Of a stretch of 64,000 nucleotides of DNA, positions 1 through 9,548 are shown in pieces (the stretch's first letter is position 1; every line of letters starts with the position of its first letter). The DNA is from Rhodospirillaceae bacterium. Lineage in GTDB: Bacteria; Pseudomonadota; Alphaproteobacteria; UBA6615. The position numbers were made by a program, and so were the translations under genes. Below the pieces are notes generated by a model, which was not told the DNA's origin, made no database searches, and saw only the letters and a list, made by a program, of their open reading frames with translations. Location of the stretch: NCBI GenBank assembly GCA_018667335.1, contig JABIVD010000027.1, positions 1 to 64,000 on the forward strand, in the 5' to 3' direction.

Positions 1-18
1 AAAAAGACATCGGGTCAC

Positions 19-105
19 GCGGCAGTGGCGGAATTGGTAGACGCGCTAGCTTCAGGTGCTAGTTCTCGCAAGGGAGTGGAGGTTCAAGTCCTCTCTGCCG
101 CACCA
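19..105 (+). tRNA. tRNA-Leu(CAG)
   Basis: The 7-bp acceptor stem GCGGCAG (19-25) pairs with CTGCCGC (95-101), and discriminator A and an encoded CCA follow (102-105). The anticodon stem CTAGC/GCTAG encloses the loop TTCAGGT with anticodon CAG at 53-55. A long variable arm makes this a class II tRNA, as expected for leucine. The T-loop GTTCAAGTC is present. No integrase or duplicated tRNA end was seen nearby, so there is no sign that it serves as an integration site here. Confidence 0.98.
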
Positions 106-254
106 CCCGAGGGTTTTACCGACAGGGCGTTTCCACAAGGAGACGCCCTTTCTGTTTGCGTTGCGGGCGCATGGACGGCATAGCTCTCGCACAGGAATGG
201 GTCACCCGGCATTCGGAACCGATCAACATCCCGAACGATATTTAGGAACCTCGA

Positions 255-971
255 GTGAGAAGTCCCGTCCACCGCGAAGGGTGGCCCGCGATCGGTATTT
301 TCGTCGGCCTGAACGCCCTCCTGTTTTTGTTCGCCGGTCCATTCGGCTGGATCGGCGTGCCGCTGACGGCGTGGTGTATCTGGTTTTTCCGCGATCCGGA
401 GCGGGTCACGCCGGCCGGTGGTTGGCGCGTCGTCAGCCCGGCCGACGGCAGGGTGCTCCCATTCGCCGTGACACCGCCGCCGGCGGAACTCGGAATGGGT
501 GACACGCCGCTTACGCGCATCAGCATTTTCATGAATGTCTTCAACGTGCATGTGAACAGGGTGCCCTGCGAGGGCACGGTCATCGCCCTGGCTTATCGAC
601 CCGGCAAGTTTTTCAACGCCTCCTTTGACAAGGCGAGTGAGCATAACGAGCGCATGGCCGCCCATATTCGCAGCACCGGGCCGGATGGCCGCGAGATCGA
701 TCTCGCCGTGGTTCAGATCGCCGGTCTGGTCGCGCGGCGCATCAAGTCCGATCTCACAGAGGGTCAACAGGTGACCCGGGGAGATCGCTACGGCATCATC
801 CGGTTTGGCAGTCGCCTCGACGTTTATTTGCCGCAAGGGATCGCGCCACTGGTGGCCGAGGGGCAGCATGTGAAGGCCGGCGAAACACTGCTGGCAGATC
901 TCGCTGCCGCAGATCTCGCTGCCGCAGATCTTGCTACCAATGGCACCACAGCCGAGGACCCGACAACGTGA
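255..971 (+). CDS. psd: Phosphatidylserine decarboxylase proenzyme
   Basis: Converts phosphatidylserine to phosphatidylethanolamine at the inner membrane, using a pyruvoyl group made by self-cleavage. The 238-residue chain is the short bacterial type. Two hydrophobic stretches lie at about residues 10-45. The RFGSR motif at residues 183-187 places the cleavage at Gly185-Ser186. Conserved stretches such as [11 protein letters not shown] are intact. The start is GTG at 255, with AGGA at 244-247 as ribosome-binding site. The stop overlaps the pssA start by four bases (GTGA), so the two consecutive steps of the pathway are translationally coupled. The C-terminus carries three near-identical LAAAD-type units encoded by a 15-bp tandem repeat (894-938), which is not part of the family core. 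Confidence 0.97.
   Translation: MRSPVHREGWPAIGIFVGLNALLFLFAGPFGWIGVPLTAWCIWFFRDPERVTPAGGWRVVSPADGRVLPFAVTPPPAELGMGDTPLTRISIFMNVFNVHVNRVPCEGTVIALAYRPGKFFNASFDKASEHNERMAAHIRSTGPDGREIDLAVVQIAGLVARRIKSDLTEGQQVTRGDRYGIIRFGSRLDVYLPQGIAPLVAEGQHVKAGETLLADLAAADLAAADLATNGTTAEDPTT
894..938 (+). repeat. 15-bp tandem repeat (three copies) in the 3' end of psd
   Basis: Three head-to-tail copies of GCAGATCTCGCTGCC lie at 894-908, 909-923 and 924-938. The third copy has two substitutions. The unit length is a multiple of three, so the repeat extends the protein by a short alanine-rich tail without a frameshift. It probably arose by slippage. Confidence 0.9.
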
Positions 972-1765
972 AACATAGACGGCTACAGGTTCGGCGGCCA
1001 AAACATCAGCCATTCACCAAGCTGGTTCCCAACCTCCTGACATTGCTGAACTTGTGCGCCGGCGTGACGGCAATTCGCTTTGCGCTGAACAGTCAGTTCG
1101 AAGAGGCGGTGGCGGCAATATTGCTGGCCGGTATTCTCGATCTGCTCGATGGCGGCATGGCACGGCTGCTCAACGCTGGCAGCAAACTCGGGGCCGAGCT
1201 GGATTCACTCGCCGATTTGGTGAGCTTCGGTGTCGCCCCGGCGGTCATGGTCTATGCCTGGACGATGCATACCGCGGGCGGCATTGGTTGGGTGCCGTCG
1301 CTGCTGTTTTGCGTTTGCGCCGCCCTCCGGCTTGCGCGGTTCAACATCGCCCAGGACGACGTGGCCCAGCCAACAGAGGCAGACTGTTACTTTATCGGTG
1401 TGCCGTCACCGGCAGCGGCGGGGATCATGCTGGTGCCGATGCTGCTCGGTTTCCAGTACCCCGACGGGCCATTCAACAACGTTCTTCTCAACGGCGCCTT
1501 CATTGTCGTCGCGGCGCTGTTGATGGTCAGCCGGATTCCAAATTTTTCGGTGAAAGGCCGACATCTGCCGCACAAATACGTGGTGCCGGTGTTGTTGCTC
1601 TTCTGCCTTGTGGTGGGCTTCGCGGTTGAGGCGCTCTGGGCGACCCTTACCGTCGTGATGTTCCTCTATATGGCCAGCATACCGATCAGCGTGGTCACCT
1701 TCAGGCGTCTGCAACGCAAATCGGCCGCCGCGTTCGCACCCACACAAACCGATGGTGGCGCGTGA
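968..1765 (+). CDS. pssA: CDP-diacylglycerol-serine O-phosphatidyltransferase
   Basis: Makes phosphatidylserine from CDP-diacylglycerol and serine, the step just before Psd. The CDP-alcohol phosphatidyltransferase signature DGx2ARx8Gx3Dx3D is complete: Asp61-Gly62, Ala65-Arg66, Gly75, Asp79 and Asp83. The rest of the 265 residues is mostly transmembrane helices. The basic N-terminus precedes the first helix. The start is GTG at 968, which overlaps the psd stop; this pairing of psd and pssA is common in Alphaproteobacteria. Confidence 0.97.
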   Translation: MKHRRLQVRRPKHQPFTKLVPNLLTLLNLCAGVTAIRFALNSQFEEAVAAILLAGILDLLDGGMARLLNAGSKLGAELDSLADLVSFGVAPAVMVYAWTMHTAGGIGWVPSLLFCVCAALRLARFNIAQDDVAQPTEADCYFIGVPSPAAAGIMLVPMLLGFQYPDGPFNNVLLNGAFIVVAALLMVSRIPNFSVKGRHLPHKYVVPVLLLFCLVVGFAVEALWATLTVVMFLYMASIPISVVTFRRLQRKSAAAFAPTQTDGGA

Positions 1766-1885
1766 CGCACCCACCTGTGGCCGCACGACCAAGGTCATCA
1801 CGGACAAAACGTCCCGTGTTTTCGCCATATTACATTGGTACCAGTGCGCTCTGCCCTTATATGTTCTGGGCAACGCGGAGCACCC

Positions 1886-2731
1886 ATGGCTGACGACGAG
1901 AAGACACAAGACAAGCGCAAGGACCGGGTCGGCCTGGGCGGTCGCAAGCGGCACGGGATCGCCGCAAAGCTGCGCGGTTATTTCCTCGCCGGGCTGCTGA
2001 CGGTTGCGCCCATCGGCCTGACCATGTGGCTGTTCTGGGTCCTGCTGAAGTTCGTCGACGCACGCATCACACCGCTGATCCCGCAGAACTACAATCCCAA
2101 CACCTATCTGCACGCGATCGTGCCGTTCGAGGTCCCCGGCGTCGGACTGATCGTGCTCATCGTGGCGCTGATCATCATCGGCGCACTGACCCGTGTGTTG
2201 CTCGGCCGGACCCTGGTTCGGATCAGCGAGAATCTGGTCAACCGGATGCCGGTGGTCCGCAGTGTGTATGGCGCGACCAAGCAGATCGTCGAATCCGTCC
2301 TGAAAAGCCAGTCCGACGCATTTCGCCAGGTCGTACTGTTCGAATATCCGCGCCGGGGCAGTTGGGCGATCGGTTTCGTCACCGGCCAGACCAAGGGCGA
2401 GGTCCAGAGTCTCACGGATGACGACGTCGTCAATGTGTTCCTGCCGACCACGCCAAACCCGACCTCGGGCTATTTGCTGTTCCTGCCGCGCCGCGAGCTG
2501 ATCGCATTGTCGATGTCGGTCGAGGAGGGGATCAAGATGATCATCTCCGGCGGCATCGTGACGCCGCAAGACAGGCGGCCTCTGGAAGAGCAGAAAATCA
2601 AGCGCATCGCGGCGGCAGACGGGGACAAGCCGACAATCGCACCCGGTGCGGCCCTCGCCGCAATTCCGGACGTCGACACGCCGCAGCCGAACGCCCCGGA
2701 TCCGGAAAAGACCGCCGTCGAAGGCGACTGA
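1886..2731 (+). CDS. DUF502 family membrane protein
   Basis: This inner-membrane protein of unknown function belongs to the DUF502 family. The ATG at 1886 was chosen because CGGAG (1876-1880) precedes it; an in-frame ATG 51 bases upstream has no such site. After a charged N-terminus there are membrane segments at about residues 31-57 and 84-104. The family core follows, including NRMPVVRSVYGATKQ and the NPTSGYLLFLP stretch. The C-terminal 50 residues are charged and probably disordered. A near-palindrome, CATTGGTACCAGTG (1833-1846), lies upstream in the probable promoter region. It converges on recG. Confidence 0.88.
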   Translation: MADDEKTQDKRKDRVGLGGRKRHGIAAKLRGYFLAGLLTVAPIGLTMWLFWVLLKFVDARITPLIPQNYNPNTYLHAIVPFEVPGVGLIVLIVALIIIGALTRVLLGRTLVRISENLVNRMPVVRSVYGATKQIVESVLKSQSDAFRQVVLFEYPRRGSWAIGFVTGQTKGEVQSLTDDDVVNVFLPTTPNPTSGYLLFLPRRELIALSMSVEEGIKMIISGGIVTPQDRRPLEEQKIKRIAAADGDKPTIAPGAALAAIPDVDTPQPNAPDPEKTAVEGD

Positions 2732-2759
2732 TCAGCTGAACTCAACCCGCATCTGGCCG

Positions 2760-2780
2760 CCGGTCGCTAACCGGGTTTAT
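2760..2780. terminator. Possible terminator hairpin between DUF502 gene and recG
   Basis: CCGGT-CGCTA-ACCGG (2760-2774) forms a 5-bp stem with a 5-base loop, followed by GTTTAT. It sits in the 45-base gap between two converging genes, where a terminator is expected. The stem is short and the T-tract weak. Confidence 0.3.
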
Positions 2781-4885
2781 CCGGAGCGTGCGTAGCGCAC
2801 GGCCGCATCCCTCTCGAACAGATAGAGCAACGTGCGCAACGCGTCGCCGCGCGCGGTCTCAAGGCCCGGGTCCTTGTCCATGATCAACCGCGCATCGTCC
2901 CGCGCCATCGCCAGCAAATCGCCATGGGCTTCGAGGCTCACCAGCCGAAACTCCGGCAATCCGGACTGGCGGGTTCCCAGAACGTCGCCTGCGCCGCGCA
3001 ATCGCAAATCCTGCTCGGCGATTTCGAACCCGTCATCGGTATCGCGCAACACGCGCAGCCGTTCACGGCCGGTCTGGCCTGTTTCATGGCCGTACAGCAG
3101 AAGGCAGGTGGCGTCCCGATCGCCGCGCCCGATCCGGCCGCGCAGCTGATGCAGCTGGGCCAGACCGAACCGTTCGGCGTGCTCGATCACCATCACGGTC
3201 GCTTCGGGCACGTCGACGCCGACCTCGATCACCGTGGTCGCGACCAGGAGATCGATCTCCGGGGCCACGCCGTCGGCGAACCGCGCCATCACCGCGTCTT
3301 TCTCCTTGCCGGGCATCTTGCCGTGCACGAGACCGACCCGTTCGCCAAACTGTTCGCGCAACGCGGCATGGCGCGCCGTCGCGGCCGCGACATCTATGGT
3401 TTCTGATTCCTCGACGAGTGGACACACCCAGAAGACCTTGCCGCCGGCATCGAGCTGCCGTTGCACACCCGCGACCGCGTCGTGGAGCCGATCCACCGAG
3501 GCGGTCGTGGTCTTGACCGGCTTGCGCCCGGCGGGCTTCTCGCGAAGCTGGGATTCATCGAGATCACCGTAGGCGGCGAGCATCAGCGTGCGCGGGATCG
3601 GTGTTGCGGTCATCAGCAGCACATCGACCATCGAGCCTTTCTCGGCCAGCAGCAGACGCTGATGGACCCCGAACCGGTGCTGTTCATCCACCACGGCCAC
3701 CGCCAGGTCGTTGAACGCGATGTCACTCTGGAACAGCGCGTGGGTGCCCACGACGAGCGGGGTGTCGCCTGCCGCCAGTCCGTCAAGGATTGCCGCGCGG
3801 GCCTTGCCCTTGTCCCGGCCGGTCAGCAACACACACGGCACCCCTGCCGCCTCGGCCAGCGGGGCGATGGTGGCATAATGCTGTCGCGCGAGGATTTCCG
3901 TCGGCGCCATCAGCGCGGCCTGCCGCCCGGCCTCGACGGCCGTCAGCATGGCCATCAGCGCAACCACGGTCTTGCCGCTGCCCACGTCCCCCTGCAGCAG
4001 CCGGAGCATGCGGTGTTCCGAGCCCATATCCTCTTCGATATCAACGATGGCCGTTTTCTGGCTTCCGGTCATCTCGAAGGGGAGGGCGTCCAGCACCCGA
4101 GAGCGCAAACGCCCGTTACCGGTGACCGGACGACCGGCTTGTCGGCGCACATGGGAGCGCACCAGCATGATCGCCAGCTGGCTTGCCAGAAGTTCGTCAT
4201 AGGCGAGCCGCATGCGGGCATCGGATGTGCCCTCCAGATCGATGATCTCTCCCGGCGTATGTGCGGCCGTCAGTGCGCTGTGCCAGTCGGTCCATTCCCG
4301 CTTTGCGACCAGTGCCGGGTCGAGCCATTCGGGCAAGTCCGGCACCCGTTCGAGCGCACCCGAAACGGCCTTGCCCAGGACATTTAGAGACAGACCCTCC
4401 GTCAGCGGATAGACCGGCTGAACGCGCATCACACTGTCCCGCTCGGTGAGCTTGGCCACAATGTCCGGATGGGTCATCTGCAGCTTGTCGTCATAGAGCT
4501 CGGCCGTGCCGCTCACGAGGCGGATCTCGCCCTCGGGCAGAGCCGATGTGAGGTAGTCGGCCCGGCCGTGAAAATAGACCAACGTGATCTCGCCCGTGTC
4601 GTCCCGGCAGTCAATCCGGTAGGGAATGCGCCGGTTGGCAACCGGCGGCGCGTGATGTTTGACCACGGTCAGCTCGAGCGTGGCGATGCGACCGGGTTCA
4701 AGGTCGACGAGGTTCGGGCTGTAGCGGCGGTCGACGATACCTGCCGGCAGATGCCAGATCAGGTCGACGATCTGCGGCCCGACCAGCCGTTCGATATGCG
4801 TGCCGATGCGCGGCCCGACGCCCTTCAGCGCCGTGACGGGCGCGAAAAGCGGAAACAATATCTCTGGGCGGGCGCGTTGGGGCAC
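2777..4885 (-). CDS. recG: ATP-dependent DNA helicase RecG
   Basis: Remodels stalled replication forks and branched recombination intermediates. The 702 residues match the family. The N-terminal wedge/OB region (about 15-170) is followed by the superfamily 2 helicase core, with Walker A GDVGSGKT at 299-306 and DEQH box at 400-403, the TATPIPRT motif, and the C-terminal GRIGRGDRD and RGAGDVLGTRQSG (TRG) elements. The start is a GTG at 4885 with no strong ribosome-binding site. It is transcribed away from sdhE-mfd across a 107-base gap, an arrangement frequent in Alphaproteobacteria. Confidence 0.98.
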   Translation of the reverse strand: MPQRARPEILFPLFAPVTALKGVGPRIGTHIERLVGPQIVDLIWHLPAGIVDRRYSPNLVDLEPGRIATLELTVVKHHAPPVANRRIPYRIDCRDDTGEITLVYFHGRADYLTSALPEGEIRLVSGTAELYDDKLQMTHPDIVAKLTERDSVMRVQPVYPLTEGLSLNVLGKAVSGALERVPDLPEWLDPALVAKREWTDWHSALTAAHTPGEIIDLEGTSDARMRLAYDELLASQLAIMLVRSHVRRQAGRPVTGNGRLRSRVLDALPFEMTGSQKTAIVDIEEDMGSEHRMLRLLQGDVGSGKTVVALMAMLTAVEAGRQAALMAPTEILARQHYATIAPLAEAAGVPCVLLTGRDKGKARAAILDGLAAGDTPLVVGTHALFQSDIAFNDLAVAVVDEQHRFGVHQRLLLAEKGSMVDVLLMTATPIPRTLMLAAYGDLDESQLREKPAGRKPVKTTTASVDRLHDAVAGVQRQLDAGGKVFWVCPLVEESETIDVAAATARHAALREQFGERVGLVHGKMPGKEKDAVMARFADGVAPEIDLLVATTVIEVGVDVPEATVMVIEHAERFGLAQLHQLRGRIGRGDRDATCLLLYGHETGQTGRERLRVLRDTDDGFEIAEQDLRLRGAGDVLGTRQSGLPEFRLVSLEAHGDLLAMARDDARLIMDKDPGLETARGDALRTLLYLFERDAAVRYARSG

Positions 4886-4992
4886 GGCAGGACCGATTAT
4901 AGGGTTCGTGCGGCTGACAGCAGTTCGCAGGAAGGCTATATCCTACGGAGCATGAGCGCCCGAGTCAGCATCGGGCAGACAGGATCGCAAAG

Positions 4993-5271
4993 ATGACAGC
5001 TGAGACGGCTAGAGAAACACGCGAGAACCGGATCAAGCGTCTGATCTATCGCAGCATCTATACCGGCACCAAGGAGACCGATCTGCTGCTCGGCGGGTTC
5101 GCGCGGCGGAACCTCGATGACTTCAGCGAGCAACTGCTCGACGAATATGAAGCGCTGATCGAAAACAGCGATCCCGATTTGTATATGTGGATCAGCCGCC
5201 GCAAGCCGGTACCCGAGGCGTGGAACGGCGAGATCATGCAGCGTCTTCAAGACTTCAAGCTCGAAGACTAA
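4993..5271 (+). CDS. sdhE: FAD assembly factor SdhE (Sdh5/CptB, DUF339)
   Basis: This small cytoplasmic factor helps attach FAD covalently to the succinate dehydrogenase flavoprotein. The 92-residue length and the conserved stretches RGTKE-like YTGTKETDLLLG, near residue 25, and YMWISRR identify the family; the family RGxxE motif reads TGTKE here. AGGA at 4980-4983 precedes the ATG. It is followed after one base by mfd, a linkage that is a common alphaproteobacterial gene order and not a functional one. Confidence 0.93.
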   Translation: MTAETARETRENRIKRLIYRSIYTGTKETDLLLGGFARRNLDDFSEQLLDEYEALIENSDPDLYMWISRRKPVPEAWNGEIMQRLQDFKLED

Positions 5272-5272
5272 C

Positions 5273-8200
5273 TTGTTGTTAAATCATAATTTTGACTGGG
5301 GTCCTGCCGGCTCCACGACGCGTTTTACCGGCGTGCCCGACGGCTGCGACGCGCTGTTGCTTGCCGAACTCCTGAAGCAGGCCACCGGGGACCATTTGCT
5401 GCACGTGTCGAGCGACGACCTCGGCATGAACAGGTTGGCCGACGCGGTGACGTATTTCGCGCCCGGGACGCGGATCCTGAAGTTCCCGGCCTGGGATTGC
5501 CTGCCTTACGACCGCGTGCCGCCGCGCGCCGAACTCGTCGCCGAACGGATGGCCACCCTCGGCGCACTCACACATGGGGCCGAATCAGGAACGACGACGC
5601 TGATTCTGACCACCGTCGCCGCTGTGCTCCAGCGCGTGCCGCCACGCGCGCGCATCCATGAAACGCGAATTGATCTGGCGCCCGGCCGCACGGTGGACTT
5701 CAGCGTTGTCATGGCCTTCCTCGCGGCAAACGGCTTCCATCGCACCGAAACCGTCCGCGAACCGGGCGAATTCGCGAGCCGCGGCGACATCATCGACCTT
5801 TTCCCGCCAGGTTACCCGGAACCGGTGCGCATCGATCTTTTCGGCGACGAGATCGAGGGACTTCGGCAGTTTGATCCCCTGAGCCAGCTGACGACCAAGC
5901 CGATCGAGGCACTGACGCTCATGCCGGCGAGCGAGATCCTGCTGGATGACGACGCAATCGCGCGCTTCCGATCTTCCTACCGCTCGCGGTTCGGGGCCGT
6001 TCGCGGCGATGACCCACTCTATGAGGCGGTCAGCGAAGGCGTGCGCCATCCGGGCATGGAACATTGGCTGCCGCTTTTCTACGAGGCACCGGAGACGCTG
6101 TTTGACTATGTCGACGGCCCGGTGATCCTCGGCGCGCAGACTCCCGACGCCATGACCGACCGGTTCGACCAGATCACCGACTATTTCTCGGCCCGCGCAA
6201 ACGCGCCCGAGCGCGCGGAGGGTGAGGCGCCGTACAACCCGCTGCCGCCGGATGCGCTCTATCTCGGGCCAGACGAGTGGGAAGAACTGCGCGAGGGCCG
6301 TACCGCGATCGATTTCGACGTGTTCGAAGCCCCGGTGAGCGGTGCGGAAAGCAATTCCATCGGCGGACGGCGGGCAATCGATTTCGCAGAGGCCCGCAAC
6401 AGGGCCGACACCAACCTGTTCGATGCGGTGCGCACCCGGATCATCAACGAGCAGGGCGAGGGGCAGGCCATCGCAATCGCCTGTTATTCAAACGGTTCGC
6501 GCGATCGTCTGACCCAGCTTCTGGTCGATCACGACATGGATCGGGCAACGCCCGTGACGAACTGGGCCGAAGCCCTTGCCGCCGGTGCGGATCAAATTCC
6601 CGTCTGCGTATTGCCGCTGGACAGCGGTTTTTCAGTGCCCGGGCGCACGATCTACAGCGAACAGGACATACTGGGGGACCGGCTCGTCCGCCGTCGCCGG
6701 CCGACCAAGCCGAGCGAGCATCTCATCTCGGAGATGTCGAGCCTGGCGGTGGACGACATCGTGGTGCACGCCGATCACGGGATCGGCCGGTATAACGGGC
6801 TGGAAACGCTGGAAATCGGCGGCGCGCCCCACGACTGCCTGCGGCTGCTCTATGCGGGTGACGACAAGCTGTTCCTTCCGGTCGAAAACCTCGACCTGCT
6901 GTCGCGCTACGGGTCCGAGGAAGCCGGCGTACAACTCGACAAGCTCGGAAATGCCGGATGGCAGGCGCGACGCGCCCAGGTCAAGAACCGCATCACCGAG
7001 ATGGCGGACAAGCTGATGGCACTCGCCGCCGAGCGCGAACTGCGCCACGCGCCGAAATTAACACCACCGGCGGGCCTGTACGAAGAATTCTGCGCCCGGT
7101 TCCCCTTCGCGGAAACCGAGGACCAGAGCCGCGCCATCGACGACACGGTAGACAGTCTGGGTGCCGGCAAGCCCATGGACCGGCTGGTCTGCGGCGATGT
7201 CGGCTTCGGCAAGACGGAAGTGGCCCTGCGCGCAGCGTTCGTGACCGCCATGAACGGCCGACAGGTCGCCGTCGTCGTGCCCACGACGCTGCTCGCCCGC
7301 CAGCATTTCCAGACATTCAAGGCGCGGTTTGCCGGGTTGCCCGTCAAGATCGCGCAATTGTCGCGTCTCACGACAGGCACGGAGGCGCAGGACGCACGCA
7401 CCGGGCTGGAGGACGGGCAGGTCGATATCGTCATCGGCACTCACGCCCTGTTGTCCCAGTCGATCGCGTTCCGCGATCTGGGCCTTCTCGTCGTCGATGA
7501 AGAACAGCATTTCGGCGTCGCTCAGAAAGAAAGGCTCAAGGGGCTCGGCACCGATGTCCATGTCCTGACGCTGACCGCCACGCCGATCCCGCGGACCCTG
7601 CAGCTCGCACTCACGGGCGTGCGCGAGCTCAGCCTGATTGCCACCCCGCCGGTGGACCGGCTCGCCGTCCGCACCTTCATCCTGCCTTATGACGGCGTGA
7701 CCATCCGCGAAGCGATCATGCGCGAGCATTTCCGTGGCGGGCAGAGCTTCTATGTCTGCCCCCGGCTCGCCGATATTGAACGGCTGCGGGAACGCCTGAA
7801 GGAACTGGTGCCCGAGGTCTCGGTCGGGGTCGCCCATGGCCAGTTGCCGGCGCGTGCGCTCGAGGATGTCATGACTGCGTTCTACGACCGCAAATACGAA
7901 GTTCTGCTGTGCACCAACATCGTGGAATCCGGCCTCGACGTGCCGTCCGCGAACACGATCATCGTTCACCGGTCGGACATGTTCGGCCTGTCGCAGCTCT
8001 ACCAGCTTCGCGGTCGGGTCGGCCGCTCGAAGGCGCGCGCCTATGCCTACCTGACCCTGCCCACCGATCGCGTCCTGTCTGAGACGGCCCGGCGCAGGCT
8101 GGATGTCATGCAGACCCTGGACACGCTGGGTGCCGGGTTCAGTCTCGCAAGCCATGATCTAGATATCCGCGGCGCGGGGAACCTGCTCGGCGAGGAACAG

Positions 8201-8776
8201 TCGGGCCATATCCGCGAAGTCGGGGTCGAGCTCTATCAGCAAATGCTTGAAGACGCGGTCGCCGCCGCGCGTGAGGCCGGGTCGGGCGTGCTGCCCACCG
8301 ATGAATGGACGCCTGTCATCTCCATCGGCGCTCCGATTCTGATTCCCGACCACTACGTCGCCGATCTCGGGGTCCGGCTCGGCCTTTACCGCCGGATCGC
8401 GTCATTGGTGAACCCGGAGGAGATCGAGGGATTTGCCGCCGAGCTGATCGATCGTTTCGGCCCGATACCGAACGAGGTTGAGAACCTGCTCGAGGCCATC
8501 ACCCTCAAGGGGCTGTGCCGGGATGCGGGCGTCGAGAAGCTCGATGCGGGACCGAAGGGTGCGGTCGTCACGTTCCGGGATAATAATTTCTCAAATCCGG
8601 CGGGTCTCGTGGCGTTCATCACCAAGGAATCCGGCACCGTCAAACTGCGCCCCGACCATAAGCTGGTTTATCGCCGCGACTGGACGGACGCGAACAAGCG
8701 TTCCGTGGGTGTCCGGCGTTTCATGCGGAACCTGTCTGCCATCGCCGCCGCGCCGGAAGGCAGTGCTGGCGAATAA
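5273..8776 (+). CDS. mfd: Transcription-repair coupling factor Mfd
   Basis: Displaces RNA polymerase stalled at lesions and recruits UvrA. The 1167 residues have the usual order: the UvrB-like N-terminal module; the RNA-polymerase-interacting CarD-like domain near residues 490-555, beginning VDDIVVHADHGIGRY; the RecG-like translocase with GDVGFGKTE near residue 640; the DEEQH box near 742; TATPIPRTLQ; and the C-terminal TRCF domain. The start is uncertain. The reading frame opens right after sdhE, with two adjacent TTG codons (5273 and 5276) and no clear ribosome-binding site, so translation may depend on coupling to sdhE. A GTG further in is possible. Confidence 0.97.
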   Translation: MLLNHNFDWGPAGSTTRFTGVPDGCDALLLAELLKQATGDHLLHVSSDDLGMNRLADAVTYFAPGTRILKFPAWDCLPYDRVPPRAELVAERMATLGALTHGAESGTTTLILTTVAAVLQRVPPRARIHETRIDLAPGRTVDFSVVMAFLAANGFHRTETVREPGEFASRGDIIDLFPPGYPEPVRIDLFGDEIEGLRQFDPLSQLTTKPIEALTLMPASEILLDDDAIARFRSSYRSRFGAVRGDDPLYEAVSEGVRHPGMEHWLPLFYEAPETLFDYVDGPVILGAQTPDAMTDRFDQITDYFSARANAPERAEGEAPYNPLPPDALYLGPDEWEELREGRTAIDFDVFEAPVSGAESNSIGGRRAIDFAEARNRADTNLFDAVRTRIINEQGEGQAIAIACYSNGSRDRLTQLLVDHDMDRATPVTNWAEALAAGADQIPVCVLPLDSGFSVPGRTIYSEQDILGDRLVRRRRPTKPSEHLISEMSSLAVDDIVVHADHGIGRYNGLETLEIGGAPHDCLRLLYAGDDKLFLPVENLDLLSRYGSEEAGVQLDKLGNAGWQARRAQVKNRITEMADKLMALAAERELRHAPKLTPPAGLYEEFCARFPFAETEDQSRAIDDTVDSLGAGKPMDRLVCGDVGFGKTEVALRAAFVTAMNGRQVAVVVPTTLLARQHFQTFKARFAGLPVKIAQLSRLTTGTEAQDARTGLEDGQVDIVIGTHALLSQSIAFRDLGLLVVDEEQHFGVAQKERLKGLGTDVHVLTLTATPIPRTLQLALTGVRELSLIATPPVDRLAVRTFILPYDGVTIREAIMREHFRGGQSFYVCPRLADIERLRERLKELVPEVSVGVAHGQLPARALEDVMTAFYDRKYEVLLCTNIVESGLDVPSANTIIVHRSDMFGLSQLYQLRGRVGRSKARAYAYLTLPTDRVLSETARRRLDVMQTLDTLGAGFSLASHDLDIRGAGNLLGEEQSGHIREVGVELYQQMLEDAVAAAREAGSGVLPTDEWTPVISIGAPILIPDHYVADLGVRLGLYRRIASLVNPEEIEGFAAELIDRFGPIPNEVENLLEAITLKGLCRDAGVEKLDAGPKGAVVTFRDNNFSNPAGLVAFITKESGTVKLRPDHKLVYRRDWTDANKRSVGVRRFMRNLSAIAAAPEGSAGE

Positions 8777-8783
8777 AAGTCAG

Positions 8784-9425
8784 CTATTCCGCCGCCAGGC
8801 CGACACTTGCCAGGTCGAACAGCGGGAAAAAGGCCTCGGGCTCCTGGGCGCCTGATATGGCGTAGGCACCATTGATCACGTAGCAGGGCACAGCGTTGAT
8901 CCCCATGCGCCGCGCACGCAGATCTTCGGCGACCACGGTGTCGCGCTCATCGTCGCTGGCAAGGAATGCCGCTGCGGCATCCCGGTCCAGCCCGACCAGA
9001 TGGGCGACTCGCAGGAGCGTCAGGTCATCCCCGATGTCTTCGCCATCGAAAAAGAATGCCTTGAACAACGCCTCGACGACGGCACCCTGCATCCCGAACC
9101 GGTCCGCATAGCAAACCAGCCGGTGCGATTGGATTGTGTTTGGCATCCGCGGCACCGCATCGAAATCAAAAGGGATACGCTCGGAATGGCCGGCACGGCC
9201 GATCGTCGCATAGATGCCCGCGGCGCGCTCTGGCCCGCCGAATTTCGATGCCAGATAACGCTCGCGTTCCATGCCTGCCGACGGCATGTCCGGGTTCAGC
9301 TGGAAGGCGTGCCATTTGATGGTGGCCGTGATATCGTCACGCGCAGCCAGCGCCCGTTCGAGGCGCCGCTTGCCGATGAAACACCAGGGGCACACCGTGT
9401 CCGAATAGATATCGATCTGGACCAT
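8784..9425 (-). CDS. DsbA-family thiol oxidoreductase, FrnE type
   Basis: A thioredoxin-fold protein of the FrnE / 2-hydroxychromene-2-carboxylate isomerase-related group. The redox motif CPWC is at residues 12-15, right after the first strand, and is followed by FIGKRR as usual for FrnE. A later AVPCYVING segment holds the cis-proline region and an extra cysteine. There is no signal peptide, so it is cytoplasmic. The ATG at 9425 was chosen because the fold begins immediately there; the open frame extends further upstream without homology. It converges with mfd, with only seven bases between the stops. Confidence 0.85.
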   Translation of the reverse strand: MVQIDIYSDTVCPWCFIGKRRLERALAARDDITATIKWHAFQLNPDMPSAGMERERYLASKFGGPERAAGIYATIGRAGHSERIPFDFDAVPRMPNTIQSHRLVCYADRFGMQGAVVEALFKAFFFDGEDIGDDLTLLRVAHLVGLDRDAAAAFLASDDERDTVVAEDLRARRMGINAVPCYVINGAYAISGAQEPEAFFPLFDLASVGLAAE

Positions 9426-9548
9426 GAGGGAAATCTGCGACGCGGCTGGCACCGGGTCAAGTGCAGACAGCACCCCAATGCGCACGAACAGGTCTTCTCG
9501 CATCGGCCCGGCTTGAGCCATAATCCAACTGAGGGAAGGGGAACCAAT

